A stretch of DNA of 64,000 nucleotides from JAWKUK01 sp964402175 (GTDB lineage Bacteria > Planctomycetota > UBA1135 > GCA-002686595), in assembly GCA_964402175.1 (NCBI GenBank), contig CAYOBN010000002.1:1-64000 (forward strand), given 5' to 3'. The notes under the pieces are model-generated. The model was not told where the DNA came from, ran no database searches, and saw only the letters and a program-made list of their open reading frames with translations. A program made the translations under genes and the position numbers. This document shows positions 15,326 through 26,400 of the stretch, one piece after another. How positions within the stretch are numbered: the stretch's first letter is position 1; the number at the start of each line of letters is the position of its first letter.

Positions 15326-17317
15326 TCAGGGTGTGATGACAAATCCGAGACCCGCGGTGAGCCCGACCCCGGTGCCATCCGGATGCTGCGGATCGCGGCT
15401 CCAAAATTGCCCGAAGACCGTGTCCCCGGGGGCGAGGCCAGCGGCCTGGAACGCTGCCGTCGTCCAAACGAACTCGTAGCGTCCCGAGCAGCTCGCGCCG
15501 AACGGCAGCCCGTTCGAGGCCTGCGGCACGGTCCGCACGAACGGAGGCTGGACACACAGTCGGCCGCCGAGCAACGGAGCGTCGGTCGCCGCGTAGCCGA
15601 AGAAGTACAGCCCGGCGGCTTGGTTCAGTACGTTCGAAGCCACGACCCGGAACGGCGCACTGGCGCTGAACGAAGGCGCTCCCTGGGCTTCGATGAGCGG
15701 CAGACAGCCGAGGCTGTTGACCTTCGCTGCGCAGTAAGCGAGCACCTCACCGCGGCGCACGAGGCGCACGGCATCGGATGAGGTGAACTCACCGGGCTGG
15801 GCTCCTCGGTTCGACACACTGACCCGCGGCGATCGCGGTCCTGCATCGAAGAGCCATTCACCCAAGGAGACCCAACGCCCGCCGTTCGTGCGTTGGTCGC
15901 GCAGCACGAAGTCCGTGCCGCTCGAATGGTGCACGGCGTACTCTGCCGCTGCGTTGCGATTCGAAGCGGCGCTCCAGCGCACGAACACTTCGTACCTGCC
16001 CGAGCGGGGCAAGCGCGCTTCGAACGTCGCAGAGGCGAGCGCGCCACTTGCAGCGACGCGGGAGCCGAACCGATAGCCGTCCGGCTGAGCGGAGTTCGAC
16101 CACAGACCGACCTCGCTGTAGGCGCTGGCGAGGGTGCTGGGCATGTTGTTATCGACGACTGCGGTGTGGCGCTCCGCAGTCACGAACGGGTTGCTCGCTG
16201 CCTGCTCCCAGGGGTTCCCGGGCAACGGCAGATTGTCGAGCTCGTCCTGGATCGCGATGGGGCCCGAGTAACTGTGATAGACCCAGAGACTCGCGTGGGG
16301 CACGCCGTTGGCGCGAGCGTACTGGAGCTGACTACGGACCGTGGTCCAGTCGTCAGTGTCCTGCGCGCGGTACCCGACGCCGAGGCGCGTCACCTGATTG
16401 CCGGCTGCAGCGCGCTGCAGATCGAACTCGGTCCGGAATGCGCTGACGCTCGTCGTGTACATCTGCGGCAGCACGAGGTCGATGTAACCGCCGGCGAGCC
16501 AGTGGTCCCAGCGCTGCATGTGTTGCGTCCAGCCGTAGGACCCCGTCGGCGCGCTCGAAACGACGAGCCACGGATCGACGCTCTCGATCGCGTCGTGGCA
16601 CGCGCGCACCAGGTCGTCGACGAGGGTCTCGCGGAACGCAACCCAGTTCGAGTTGTTCACGCTCGAGGGCGGCGGGACGCCGAACTGCGACTGGTACCGC
16701 GCCGCCGTGACGGCTTCGTAGCCATACTCGCGGCCCGAAGAGCGCCGCCCCCAGCGTAGTCGATCGAGCTGGATGTCGTCGAAGTCGTACCCCTCCGCGA
16801 GCTCCCGCGCCATGGCCTCCATCAGCGCGACGACCTCGGGATGGCCGGGGCTCAGGAACACGAAGCCGTTGTTCTCACCCGTGATCGGAGAGCCCGCGCT
16901 GTCGCGAGCGAGCCAATCCGGGTGCGCGACGGCGATCGGATGATTGACCGAGGAGAGCGCGAGGCCGTACTCGAACCACGCCCCCACCGCGAGCCCCTCC
17001 TCGCGGAAGATCCGCACGAGGTGCGCGGTCCAGTCGAAGGTGTTGCTGCCCCAGCTCCCCCCTGCCGCGCGGAAGGCGCTGGAGGGCCAATACGTGACGC
17101 CGCCTCCGCCGTAGACGTTGAAGTAGACGGTGTTGACTCCGCCCGAGCGCAGGTTCTGCGCGATCGTTCGGAGCTGCGGCTCTGTCCGGCTCAGATACGT
17201 GTACTGCGTCAGCCACGCGGCGCGGACTTCCTGGGCCTGGAGCAGAGCGGCCGGAGCCGGCGACCATGCCAGCGCGAGGAGCGAGAGGGCTGCAAACATG
17301 CCCCTCGATGATGCCAT
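15326..17317 (-). CDS. Family-10-like glycosyl hydrolase with golvesin-type and planctomycete C-terminal modules
   Basis: A 663-residue secreted protein. A signal peptide (MFAALSLLALAWSPAPAALL) leads into EVRAAWLTQYTYL and a TIM-barrel-like domain of the GHL10/DUF187 type (about 30-370): GGVNTVYFNVYGGGG, YDFDDIQLDRLRWGRR and DLVLPQMYTT. Residues about 385-515 resemble the golvesin/Xly carbohydrate-binding domain (RYEVFVRWSAASNRNAAA, YAVHHSSGTD). Residues 525-663 are a C-terminal module starting YCAAKVNSLGC. It probably acts on extracellular or cell-wall glycans; the exact bond is unknown. The ATG at 17317 was chosen; 17299 is possible and both keep the signal peptide. Confidence 0.85.
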   Translation of the reverse strand: MASSRGMFAALSLLALAWSPAPAALLQAQEVRAAWLTQYTYLSRTEPQLRTIAQNLRSGGVNTVYFNVYGGGGVTYWPSSAFRAAGGSWGSNTFDWTAHLVRIFREEGLAVGAWFEYGLALSSVNHPIAVAHPDWLARDSAGSPITGENNGFVFLSPGHPEVVALMEAMARELAEGYDFDDIQLDRLRWGRRSSGREYGYEAVTAARYQSQFGVPPPSSVNNSNWVAFRETLVDDLVRACHDAIESVDPWLVVSSAPTGSYGWTQHMQRWDHWLAGGYIDLVLPQMYTTSVSAFRTEFDLQRAAAGNQVTRLGVGYRAQDTDDWTTVRSQLQYARANGVPHASLWVYHSYSGPIAIQDELDNLPLPGNPWEQAASNPFVTAERHTAVVDNNMPSTLASAYSEVGLWSNSAQPDGYRFGSRVAASGALASATFEARLPRSGRYEVFVRWSAASNRNAAAEYAVHHSSGTDFVLRDQRTNGGRWVSLGEWLFDAGPRSPRVSVSNRGAQPGEFTSSDAVRLVRRGEVLAYCAAKVNSLGCLPLIEAQGAPSFSASAPFRVVASNVLNQAAGLYFFGYAATDAPLLGGRLCVQPPFVRTVPQASNGLPFGASCSGRYEFVWTTAAFQAAGLAPGDTVFGQFWSRDPQHPDGTGVGLTAGLGFVITP

Positions 17318-17397
17318 GCCGGGCGCATTCCTGGCTGAGCGATCCGCTTTGGGGGATTCCCGTGTTGCACCGTGCACCGCCCCCGGATGACTCCGGC

Positions 17398-17772
17398 ATG
17401 AGCAACGTCAAGACCCCTGTCGACTCCTTCGAAGTGACCGACCTCGAAGACGGCCACACCATCCGCGTCCACGTCGAAGCCTGCACCGAGGTCGGCAACG
17501 CCGGCAAACCGGGCTTGCAGGTGCTCTACATGGGCAACATCGTGTGCCTGGAACCCCTGATGGCGGAGCGGATCGCGTACCGAGCGCGCAAAGAAGGCGC
17601 GACGGAGCTACTGCTCGCGGATCGCTCCTGGATGCCCGATGAGACCCAGTTTGTAAAGCTCTACCTGGAGCTCGGGTCGCCGCCGAGTGTGCGTGTCGAG
17701 GTCAAGGTGCGCTCGAAGTCGAAGCCGATCGTGCGCCGCTACCCGCTGCCCTTCCACTTCGACGAGGAGTGA
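17398..17772 (+). CDS. Hypothetical protein
   Basis: A 124-residue soluble protein of unknown family. It has mixed strands and helices (SFEVTDLEDGHTIRVHVEAC, LQVLYMGNIVCLEPLMAERI, VRVEVKVRSKSKPIVRRYPL) and no signal peptide. The frame is consistent with local GC codon bias and it is a lone gene between a divergent and a convergent neighbour. I can suggest no function. Confidence 0.65.
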   Translation: MSNVKTPVDSFEVTDLEDGHTIRVHVEACTEVGNAGKPGLQVLYMGNIVCLEPLMAERIAYRARKEGATELLLADRSWMPDETQFVKLYLELGSPPSVRVEVKVRSKSKPIVRRYPLPFHFDEE

Positions 17773-17793
17773 ACACCGAGATCCCAGGACACG

Positions 17794-17829
17794 TGCGCGC
17801 CGCAGCCTGGATGGAGGCTGCGGCGCGCA
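17794..17829. terminator. 15-bp perfect hairpin between convergent genes
   Basis: TGCGCGCCGCAGCCT, a 6-nt loop GGATGG, and its exact reverse complement lie between the 124-residue ORF (plus) and the propeller-like gene (minus). No U-tract. A bidirectional terminator is likely from position. Confidence 0.6.
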
Positions 17830-17866
17830 AGTCGTCACGTTGCGAGGCGTCGGCCTCGCAGCGCGC

Positions 17867-20209
17867 TCACTGAAGCGTCAAACCCAAGGCGTTCGTGAAG
17901 TTGAACGTCGCGCCAGCGGACGTCGAGTCGCGGTAGGACGCCTGCAGGTACCACGTCTCGCCGGCCATCGCCGAGACCGGGCCGAGCGGGGTCGGCACCT
18001 GGGTCAGGTCGAAGCCGGTCGAGAAGCTGCCCGCCGCGCCCGAGTTGAAGATCGCGCCGCCCACGCCGCGCCCGATCGGGCCGGAGAGGCAGAGGTGACC
18101 GCGGCCGCCGCCCGCGAACGGGACGAAGCCGAGGCCGCGCGCGGCGAGGACCACCGAGAAGGTGTTCGCCGGCAGCTCGCTCACGGTGACCGTGATGTCG
18201 TTCAGCGTCGTGACGAGCGAACCCGTCGCGCGGAGCTGGGCGCCGACCCCCGTCGCGTTCGGTGCCGCCTCGCAGCAGACCTGACCGATGTCGGTCGAAA
18301 CGCGGAAGATGTGCGCGACGCGGTTGGCGAAGTCGAGCACCGCCAGTGTCTGGGTCGCTTCATCCCACGAGAAGTCGTAGTAGCCGACGCCCGACGCCGG
18401 CGCAAACACACCGTAGTCGACCGTGGCGACCGCGCCGCTCGGGAAGACGAACTTGACGACGTCCGTGAAGGACTGGCCGGGTGACGTGACCTCGCGGTCG
18501 TTGTACACGACGACCTCACGGCCGAGGCCGCTGAGGTAGGCGACGTTCTGACCGGCGACCGAGTCCGCCTCGGGTTCGTCGACCACGAGCATCGCGGTCA
18601 TCGCGCTGTTACCGCCCGTACGGGTGGCCTTGATGAGGTTGTTGCCCTCGCGGAGCCAGATGTCGCCGGTCGCGTCGTGGAACTCCATGTCACGCCAGAA
18701 CGTGCCCGTGCCCGCGCCGTTGACGATCATGCCGGTCGCCGACGTGTAGATGTCGGCGCCGGTGACGGCGTCCTGCAGGATGCGGCGGCCCGAGCCGAAC
18801 GTGGTCCAGCCGATGCCGGAGTCGACGCCCTGGAAGCCGGGGTCGATGCCGACGCCGCTGCCGCCGCGGCCGGTCTTCGCCCAGATCCGGGTCGCGGTCG
18901 CGGTGTTGTAGAGGGAGATGCCGTCCGCGCTCGCAGCGCCGTTGTCCCACGCCGCCGCCAGGCCGACCGAGCTGATGTCGAGGCCGGAGTAACCGCGCAG
19001 GTTCGGCGTGGAGAGCACACCGAACGCCGGGCTGATCGCGGGCGTGCCGAGCGGGTCGGTCACCGCCACGATACCCGTGTTCGCCGTCACGCCGGCGCTG
19101 TTGAACCCCGCGACGAAGAGCGTCGAGCCGTCCCACGCGACCGAGGACGGGTTCGAGCCGATGTACTCGGGGTTCGCGTTGTTCGCGGTCGAAGCCAGGT
19201 CGACGCTGCCGAGCAGCGAGAGCTGCACGTCGGCGGTCGCCGGGGGCTCGCAGGTCGCGCCGCAGAGGCGGATGTTCGCGACGCGCGGGCTGAAGAGCTG
19301 GGTGCTGAAAGCCGTGTTGGTCGCACCGCCGAGTGAGAGCTGGATGGCACCGTTGAGGCTCGACGCCGTCTGGTTGGTGCCCGTGCCGTTCGTGTAGCGG
19401 AACGACATCGTCAGACCCGTCACCGAGTTGCTGCCGACGAGGGCGAAGCCGTAGCTGCCCGGGGAGAGCTGCTGTACGGTGTCGAAGGTCACCGGCGTGC
19501 GGTTGTTGAATCCGGCGCTGACCGAAGCGCCGTTGTCACGCGCCTGAAGCGTCCAGAGGCCGATGTTCGAGTTCGCTCCAACGTAGGTGCCCGGCGTCGT
19601 GTAGAGGGTCAAGCCGATCGGAGTCCCGGCTGCAAGCCCCGTGTTCACTTCGAGGCCGCTGATGAAGACGTCTTCGGTGATCGTCACATCGAAGTACACG
19701 GCGCCGCCGACGGCGCCGCCGTTGTTCGAAGTGAAGGTCGACTCGGCGCAGCCCAGCGGGGCCGGCGGCGGCGGAGCGATGAGGCTCAGCGTGAGGGTGC
19801 CCGTACCGACGGCAGCGTTGAATCCGCCGACGCGCACGTAGAACGTCGTGCCGACGGCGACGTTGCCGACGAGGATGGCGCTCTGCAAGCTGCAGGCGTC
19901 GTCGTTGCACGCGACCGAAGTCAGCGTGCCGCAGTCACCGGTGAAGACCTGGAGCGCCGTGTCGAAGAGCGAGCCGCAGGTCTCGAAGCGAACGTCGTTC
20001 GTCGTCGTCGCGGTGTAGGTGTACCAGAGGTCCGCGCCGCCGCTGGCGCACGGCCACGTCTCGGGGCTCGTGGTGGCGGTCGTCGTATCGAACGCCGTGG
20101 CGCCGGGGGTCAGGACGAGCGCGCCGCTGCACTCGTCGTTCTGGGCGAGCGCTGCGCCGGAGAGGAGCGCAGCGAAGAGTCCTCCGTGGAGGAAGCGAGA
20201 GGGATGCAT
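17867..20209 (-). CDS. Large secreted protein with propeller-like repeats and planctomycete modules
   Basis: A 780-residue exported protein. The signal peptide is MHPSRFLHGGLFAALLSGAALA. Residues 23-150 (QNDECSGALVLTPGATAFDT onward) are paralogous to the N-terminal domain of the lectin at 13968. A second beta domain follows (GCAESTFTSNNGGAVGGAVY, about 158-310). Residues about 320-650 contain strand-rich repeats (SSVAWDGSTLFVAGFNSAG, YYDFSWDEATQTLAVLDFAN) that suggest a beta propeller. Residues 655-780 are the 'CCEAAPNATGVGAQLRATGS' form of the C-terminal module. Surface-exposed and non-enzymatic as far as I can see. The start at 20209 is set by the signal peptide. Confidence 0.8.
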   Translation of the reverse strand: MHPSRFLHGGLFAALLSGAALAQNDECSGALVLTPGATAFDTTTATTSPETWPCASGGADLWYTYTATTTNDVRFETCGSLFDTALQVFTGDCGTLTSVACNDDACSLQSAILVGNVAVGTTFYVRVGGFNAAVGTGTLTLSLIAPPPPAPLGCAESTFTSNNGGAVGGAVYFDVTITEDVFISGLEVNTGLAAGTPIGLTLYTTPGTYVGANSNIGLWTLQARDNGASVSAGFNNRTPVTFDTVQQLSPGSYGFALVGSNSVTGLTMSFRYTNGTGTNQTASSLNGAIQLSLGGATNTAFSTQLFSPRVANIRLCGATCEPPATADVQLSLLGSVDLASTANNANPEYIGSNPSSVAWDGSTLFVAGFNSAGVTANTGIVAVTDPLGTPAISPAFGVLSTPNLRGYSGLDISSVGLAAAWDNGAASADGISLYNTATATRIWAKTGRGGSGVGIDPGFQGVDSGIGWTTFGSGRRILQDAVTGADIYTSATGMIVNGAGTGTFWRDMEFHDATGDIWLREGNNLIKATRTGGNSAMTAMLVVDEPEADSVAGQNVAYLSGLGREVVVYNDREVTSPGQSFTDVVKFVFPSGAVATVDYGVFAPASGVGYYDFSWDEATQTLAVLDFANRVAHIFRVSTDIGQVCCEAAPNATGVGAQLRATGSLVTTLNDITVTVSELPANTFSVVLAARGLGFVPFAGGGRGHLCLSGPIGRGVGGAIFNSGAAGSFSTGFDLTQVPTPLGPVSAMAGETWYLQASYRDSTSAGATFNFTNALGLTLQ

Positions 20210-20319
20210 GGGTGTCAGGATCGGTAGAACGGGGATTCGTGCTGGGAAGGCACGGGTTTCGCCCCGCGAGGAACGAGGGCGAGCCCTATGGATTCCACCA
20301 GAACCTCCGACGTTGACAA

Positions 20320-20356
20320 GGGGGGCGCCCAGAGTCTCCCTCTGGGGCACCCCCCC
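20320..20356 (-). terminator. Second hairpin downstream of the giant gene
   Basis: GGGGGGCGCCCAGAG and CTCTGGGGCACCCCCC form an imperfect stem of about 14 bp around a 5-nt loop, 50 nt after the giant gene's stop. With 20377-20399 it makes a double hairpin. Confidence 0.45.
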
Positions 20357-20376
20357 ACTGTTGCACCCCGCGACAT

Positions 20377-20399
20377 CCCGGGGTCGCGGCGACCCCGGG
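20377..20399 (-). terminator. Perfect 11-bp hairpin just after the giant gene
   Basis: CCCGGGGTCGC, one G, GCGACCCCGGG: a perfect inverted repeat beginning 7 nt after the stop of the 2115-residue gene. No U-tract. Position supports a terminator. Confidence 0.55.
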
Positions 20400-20406
20400 T
20401 TCGCGC

Positions 20407-23400
20407 TCAGCGCTGCGGCGGCCCGAACTCGCGGACGACCGCGCCGTGCTGCTCACTCAGGACGAGCACGGCGTAGCGCTGCACGACCGCCCCATCCATC
20501 CCGGAGAGCGACACGTAGTCGAAGCGACCGCGCAGGTCGGTGTAGCCGTCCTTGTGGAACCGCACTGTGCCGTCGGCCAGGCGGACGTAGACCTTGACGT
20601 AGGCCGCGGGGAGCGGCGCTCCGTCGGTCGCCCGACGAACCGCGACCTGCCCGTAGCTCTCGAGGCCCTGGACCCGCAGGTCGTTGGCGTAGTACGCGAC
20701 GCTGCGCACGACGCCCCCCGCGCGGACTTCGACCAGGACGTTGCGGCCGGACAGCTCGGCGGGCAGCTCGAAGGCCACGGAGTCCTGACCCGCGGGCAGA
20801 GCGACGCGGTCGGCGCGGTTCGGCCGGATGGCCGCAGAGGAGCCCGAGCCGCTCGTGAGGAAGGGGCTCGTCGAGAAGAGCAGCTCGATGTCCATGGGCC
20901 GATAACGAACCTCGGCCTCCGTCACGTTGGCGTAGGTCAACGTCACACGGCGCGCCTCGACGGAGAGCTCCAACGAGGGCTCCGTGGCTGCCGCTAGGCC
21001 TTGCTGTTGGTCCCGATTCTCGGGATCGCTGACCGCTGCAGGTCCTCTGCCGGCGGCTTCGTCGAGCTGCGCGACGACATCGCGGAAGCGGTTGCGCCAG
21101 CGCGCGACGGGATGGTCGATGTAGGGCTCCGCGATGCGTCGCGCGTCCTCCGGCGTCGCCGAGTAGAACGCGAGGTACGCGCGCATGTAATCGTACTGCA
21201 GCTTCGTCTGGATCGTCGCTGGATCGACGGCAGCGAACATCGCGAGCGCTTCTTCGATACGCTCCTGCAGGACGAGGTAGTACGTCAGCGCGAGACGGTC
21301 GAGCGCCGTGAGCTCCGGCTTGTATGCGAGGCTCGCGACAAAGCGCTGGTACTGCTGTGCAAAGCTCGCGTTGAGGATCCGTCGCTCGCCACCGAACGTG
21401 TGCACACGTCCGTTGACGAGGGGCTCGTACTCGAGCTGCTCCAGATACCGGCGCTCGACAGAGTCCACGTCCAGGAGCGGAGAGCGGAGCCACGGACCGA
21501 CCAGAGCCGCAACGTCACCGCGCGCCCCAAGGAACTCACGGATCGCGCGTGCGTCCTTGTGCTGCAAGCCGTATTGCCAGAGCGCAGGCTCGAAGGTGAA
21601 CCGGCCACGCAGGTAGGTCACCATGCGCTCGAACTGGGACCGATCGCGCATGCGCCAGGCGATCCGCGAAAGGTCCAAGCGGGAGAGGTTCGCCCCTTCG
21701 AGGAAGCGGAACAACTCCTCTTCGTCGGCCATCTGCGAGACGTGCTCCCACGACGTCGTATCGATCGTCGACGGCGCGTCCGCGACGACGATGCGCGCCG
21801 CGGGCGCAAACGCGATCAGCTCGCCGTCTTCGCCGACGTGGGCCGGGTAGTGATCGAACGTACCGGCTGCAGGGAAGTAGAAGGCGTACTCGAGCGAAGC
21901 GCTCCCGTAGCCGTTCAGCGAGACACTGCGCCCTTTCGTCGAGACGCTGCCGCGCAGCGGCAGCGCGCCCGCGGGGAGCTGCGTCAGCACCTCGACATCG
22001 ACCGGCGTCGAGGCCGGGTTCGTGACGACGACCCGGCAACCATAGCCGACACCTTTGACGAACTCGCCCGTGACGAGTTTGTCGCGCTGCCGTCCGTTCT
22101 CGAAGACAAACGGCTCATCGAGGCGGAAGAAGTCCTGTCCGACGAGGATGGGGCTGGACTCATCGACCTGAGCCACTTCACGCAGGCCCTTGCGGGCCAG
22201 CAACAGCCGCGAACCGGCGCGGAAGTCCACACCCTGGCCGCGCACCTCCGTGCTGTGCGCAGCCGCCTCGAACGGCAGATCGAGCAACGCGAGCGCGAGC
22301 AGCATCTCGTTCGTGTTGCGGATCGCCATCGGGAAGTGCGTCGAGACGAACGGCGCGCCCGGGCCCGCTTCGGCGAAGTCCCGCCAGAACGGCGTCGGGG
22401 TGATCAGGCTCGCGTCCTGCGCGGCGATTCGCACTCGCCAATAGTTGCGCTCGGCGAGCTCTGCCGTGTCGGGGAGGTCGCGGTAGAACGAGCGCAGCTC
22501 CTGTGCTCGCCGACCCAGGTCGAGTTTCCCGTCCTCCAGGTTGCGATCGTCGGAGTCCGCCAGCGCCTTCTCTGCCTCCGCGAGCTCGAGCCCGCCGAGG
22601 AACCCGCTGTCGGGCTCGGGCGCTGCCGCACTCGGGGGCGGCGCACCGGGCGCGTTGGAGCGCCGCGGTCGCGCAGGGGGTCCCGGAGACGACGGACCGC
22701 CGGCGCTCGGTGCGAGCTCCCTGCGGGCCGCATCCTCGGACTTACGCTTCAACTGCGCGACCTCCGCGCTCAGTGTGTCGGGCGCAGCGTCCAACGCACC
22801 CGTCGCCAGAACTCGATCGAAGAAGAGCTCGGGGTCGAACTGATCGGGCGGAAGGAGCTCGACGAGCTCGCGGATGTGTCGCGCGGCGCCGCCGCCGGCG
22901 GAGCGCAGCAACAGGATGCGCTCGAACGTGTTCAGCGCGCTGAACGCCCACGGCTCGAGGTACGCGGTGAGGTCACGCCCGAGCAGCCACTGGTCGACGA
23001 AATTCGGCTCCAGTTTGTTCGCCAGATAGGGCGCCACGACCCGCTGGAAGAAGTCTGGATCCCGCTCGCGGAGGAACACGTGCAGCTCATGGCAAGCGAA
23101 CTCCGAGTAGAGCGCGAGGCGCTCTTCATCCGACAAACTCGGCCAACGCGTCATGAACTCGAACTTTGCGAGCTCCGGATCGCCGGACTGCGCTGCAAAG
23201 TAGCGATAGACGTCGGCGAGGCTGTCGAAGGTCTCGACGCCCGCGTTGGCTGCGTCTGCGAACGTGACGCTCGCGCCTGCATCGACGAACTCGATTCGGC
23301 GCTCTTCGATGAAGTGGCGCAGGGGATCGAGCACGAGCGCCATCCGGCGATCGCGCGTCGCGACCTGCGACTCGGGCATGGTGATGCGGCGCGAGACCGT

Positions 23401-26400
23401 GACCTCGTCGTCGACGGCGACGACATCGACGATGTGACGCTCACCGAAGAGCGCGCGCGGGACTCGCACACGGCCCTGGGCATCCGGCACGAGGTTCAGC
23501 GCCAGCGCAGCGGGCTCCGCCAGGAAGTCCACGCTGACGAAGGCAGGGGTGCGGGCGCCGACGCCCCACTGGCGGAGGTTCTGCGTCGCCATCTCGTCCG
23601 CTGGGCCGCGCGAGCGGCGACCGCCGCGGGCTCCGCCGAACTGACCGCCCTCTGCGCCGCTCTTCGCGAGCGTGTCAGCGGTCGATTCGTCGACCGCCCA
23701 AGGGTTCAGGATCAGCCCCGGCCGGCCCAGCATGTTGCCCGGGAACACCTTGGCGAGGCGCCGCTCGAGGATGTAGCGGTACTCATCGCTGATGCGTCGG
23801 CCGGCTTCGTAGCTGCAATCCGGCGGAAGGACGGACTCGACCTCGAGGCCGGTGCTGCGTCCGAGCGCAAGTTGCTGGTGCGGATCGAAGGTCGGCACGT
23901 AACGCGCCGCGAAGACGTGCACACGGGCGCGCGGCCCCGCGCCCGCGACGTCCACCACGAGGTCCTCCCCCTCGAAGCGCGTGGCTGTGACGTTGAGGTC
24001 CAGCGGCCGCGACAGCTCCAGGCGCCGCACACCACCGAACGAGCGCCCGGCGACGCGGGCTCCAGCCGCAACACGCACCGCAAAGCTCTGGCCGGTGCGG
24101 TGCAACGCCAGCTCGTAGTCGCCCGCGGCGAGCCCGCGGACCTCGAGGTAACCGCCGACCAGGCGGACTTCGCTCGAGCGGTCTGCGTACGGCGCACCTT
24201 GGCGCAGCTCGAGCAACATGACATCGCCCGCAGCCAGCGGCCCGGACCCTTCGTAGGGCACACGCACCGCTTCACCGGCGAGCACATGAACTTGATTCGG
24301 CGCTCCTGTACGGAGCTGCGCTTCGAGGCTCCAGACGAGCGCCTCTGCACCGACGCCGTCGACCTGGACTCCGACGATTCCGTCGAGCGGCCCGAGCTCG
24401 ATCCGCCCCCCGCTGTCGGTCTGCAGCGAGAACGTCCGCGGGCTCCGGAAGTCGCGGTGTTTCACCTGTATGGCGACGGGCTGTGACGCCTGCGGTTCGC
24501 CGTTCTTGCCCCGGACCTCAAGGATGTAGCCGCTGGCGGTGCGGGTCAGGAGCGCCCCGTGGACCTCATCGGTTCGTTCGATGCCGTTGAACTCGAAGGC
24601 GCGCGTGTCGGCGCTGAGCTCGAGCTCGCGGCGCTCCGCGAGGCTCTCGACCTTACCCCGCAGCGTCACGGAGATCGCGGCGGTGCGCGGCGGCACGAGG
24701 ATCTCGTGCACGCTCTCCGCCCCGTCCTTCAGCACGAAGCCGCGGACGGTGGAGCTCGACACCACCCCGTCGAGGTCGGTCGCCGCGACCTCGAGCAGCA
24801 CGTCCTTCAAGAGCCCGACCGGGACCCGCTCACCCGCGAGGCTGAGGCGCGGCCGCACCACGACCTGCGCCGTCTCGCCGGAGACGAGGCTCTCGCGGTT
24901 GATGTGCACCTGGGCCTCCAACTGGTACGCCTCGGGCCGATGCACGAACTCGTCGAGCACGGCGAAGTCGCCGCGGCGGATGACGATCTGGCGCGTGCCG
25001 GGCTCGGAGGTGAACGGCACGAGGACCTCGCCGCGCTCGTCCGCGCTGAACTCGCGGCCGCCGACGCGGACGGCGGCATCGGTGACGCGCTGCCCCGCGT
25101 GGTCTAGCACTTGGAAGACGTGGCCGGCCGCGCCGACGCGCTCGACGGCGCTCAGGTTGCCCTTGCGGATCACCGCGCGGCTCGCGACGCCGTTGCCGAC
25201 GAACTCGATGACGTAGACCCCGGCTTTGGTGAGCTCGGGGAACTCGAACGTCCGCCGCACGCGACGGATGGGCGCTTCGCTGTGGACGTGGGAGACCTCG
25301 CGGTGCGCGATGAGTCCGTCGAGGTCGATGGTCGCGTCGATATCGCGCAGGCTGGAGCTCTTACGCTGCGCTTCGAAGTACCCGAGGGTGTCGATCTCGA
25401 AGACCTTCACGAGCAGGTTCGGGACGTTCTTCACGTCCAGCTCGATCCGCACCGGGTCCTCGGGCGCGTAACTCCGCCGCTGGCCACGGGGGAAGTCGAG
25501 CTCGACCCGCTCCTTCAGGCGCTCGTAGTACGCGTTGTCGTCGAGCAACTTGGCCCAGCGCTCGGGGTTCGGCGCACCGGTCAAGAGCTTCGCCTCTGCG
25601 AAATGGCGCTCGAGCAGGTCGCGGCGCAGGGTCCCGACAAAGGGCTCCATGGGCTCGCCCTGCTCGAAGAGGCGCGCGAGGTACTCGCGCACGACCGCTT
25701 CGTCGGACCTCACCTCTGGCAGCGAAGTCGACCACGTACCGCCGAGGCCGACCTCGGGCCGATCACGGAGGAACACCGGGTCCGTGTAGCTGCGCTGCCG
25801 CGCGACGCGCAGGTGAGCGAGCAGCCTGCCGCGGTCCAGAGCGCCCCGCTCGAGGTCCAACACCAAGCGCGCGTGAGTGACCTGCGCCTTCAGCCCGTCG
25901 AAGGCCGGCGCGAGGCGCGCGACGAATCGCTCGAGCCGCTCGACGTGCGCCGCGTGCACGGCGAGATCCCGCGGGTCCTCGTCGGCGCCCGGCGCGAGCC
26001 GCACCAGGTACGCATCGACGAAGCGGTTGTCCGCGAGCAGCTCGGGGCGCCCGGAGAGGCACTCTTCGAGCTGCGCCAACGAGAGCCGTTGGTGGATCCC
26101 GTACGTCCCGAAGCCGCGGTTCGGATCGCGGCGCATGTCACGCAGCACGAGCCCGACGAGCCCCGGCAGGTCCGGCCGGGTCACACGCGAGAGGAACCCC
26201 ATGAGCTGGGCATCCGTAAGCTCGCGGGCCGCCACCTGCGCGAGCGCGTGGTCCTCGAGGTCCTCCAGCGGCCGCCCCTTCGCGGCGAGGACCTCCGTGA
26301 GCCACGACGCAGCGCTGACCGCGCCTCCATCGAGCTTCGACGGCAGGTCCGTCGCGGTCCCCGGCGTCACCCGCGCCGCATCGAAGCGCAGCCCGAAGCG

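Noticed and set aside
21001..24486. 1161-residue open frame inside the macroglobulin-like gene, opposite strand
   Set aside because: No domain, signal or start context. It exists because high-GC genes lack stops on the other strand.
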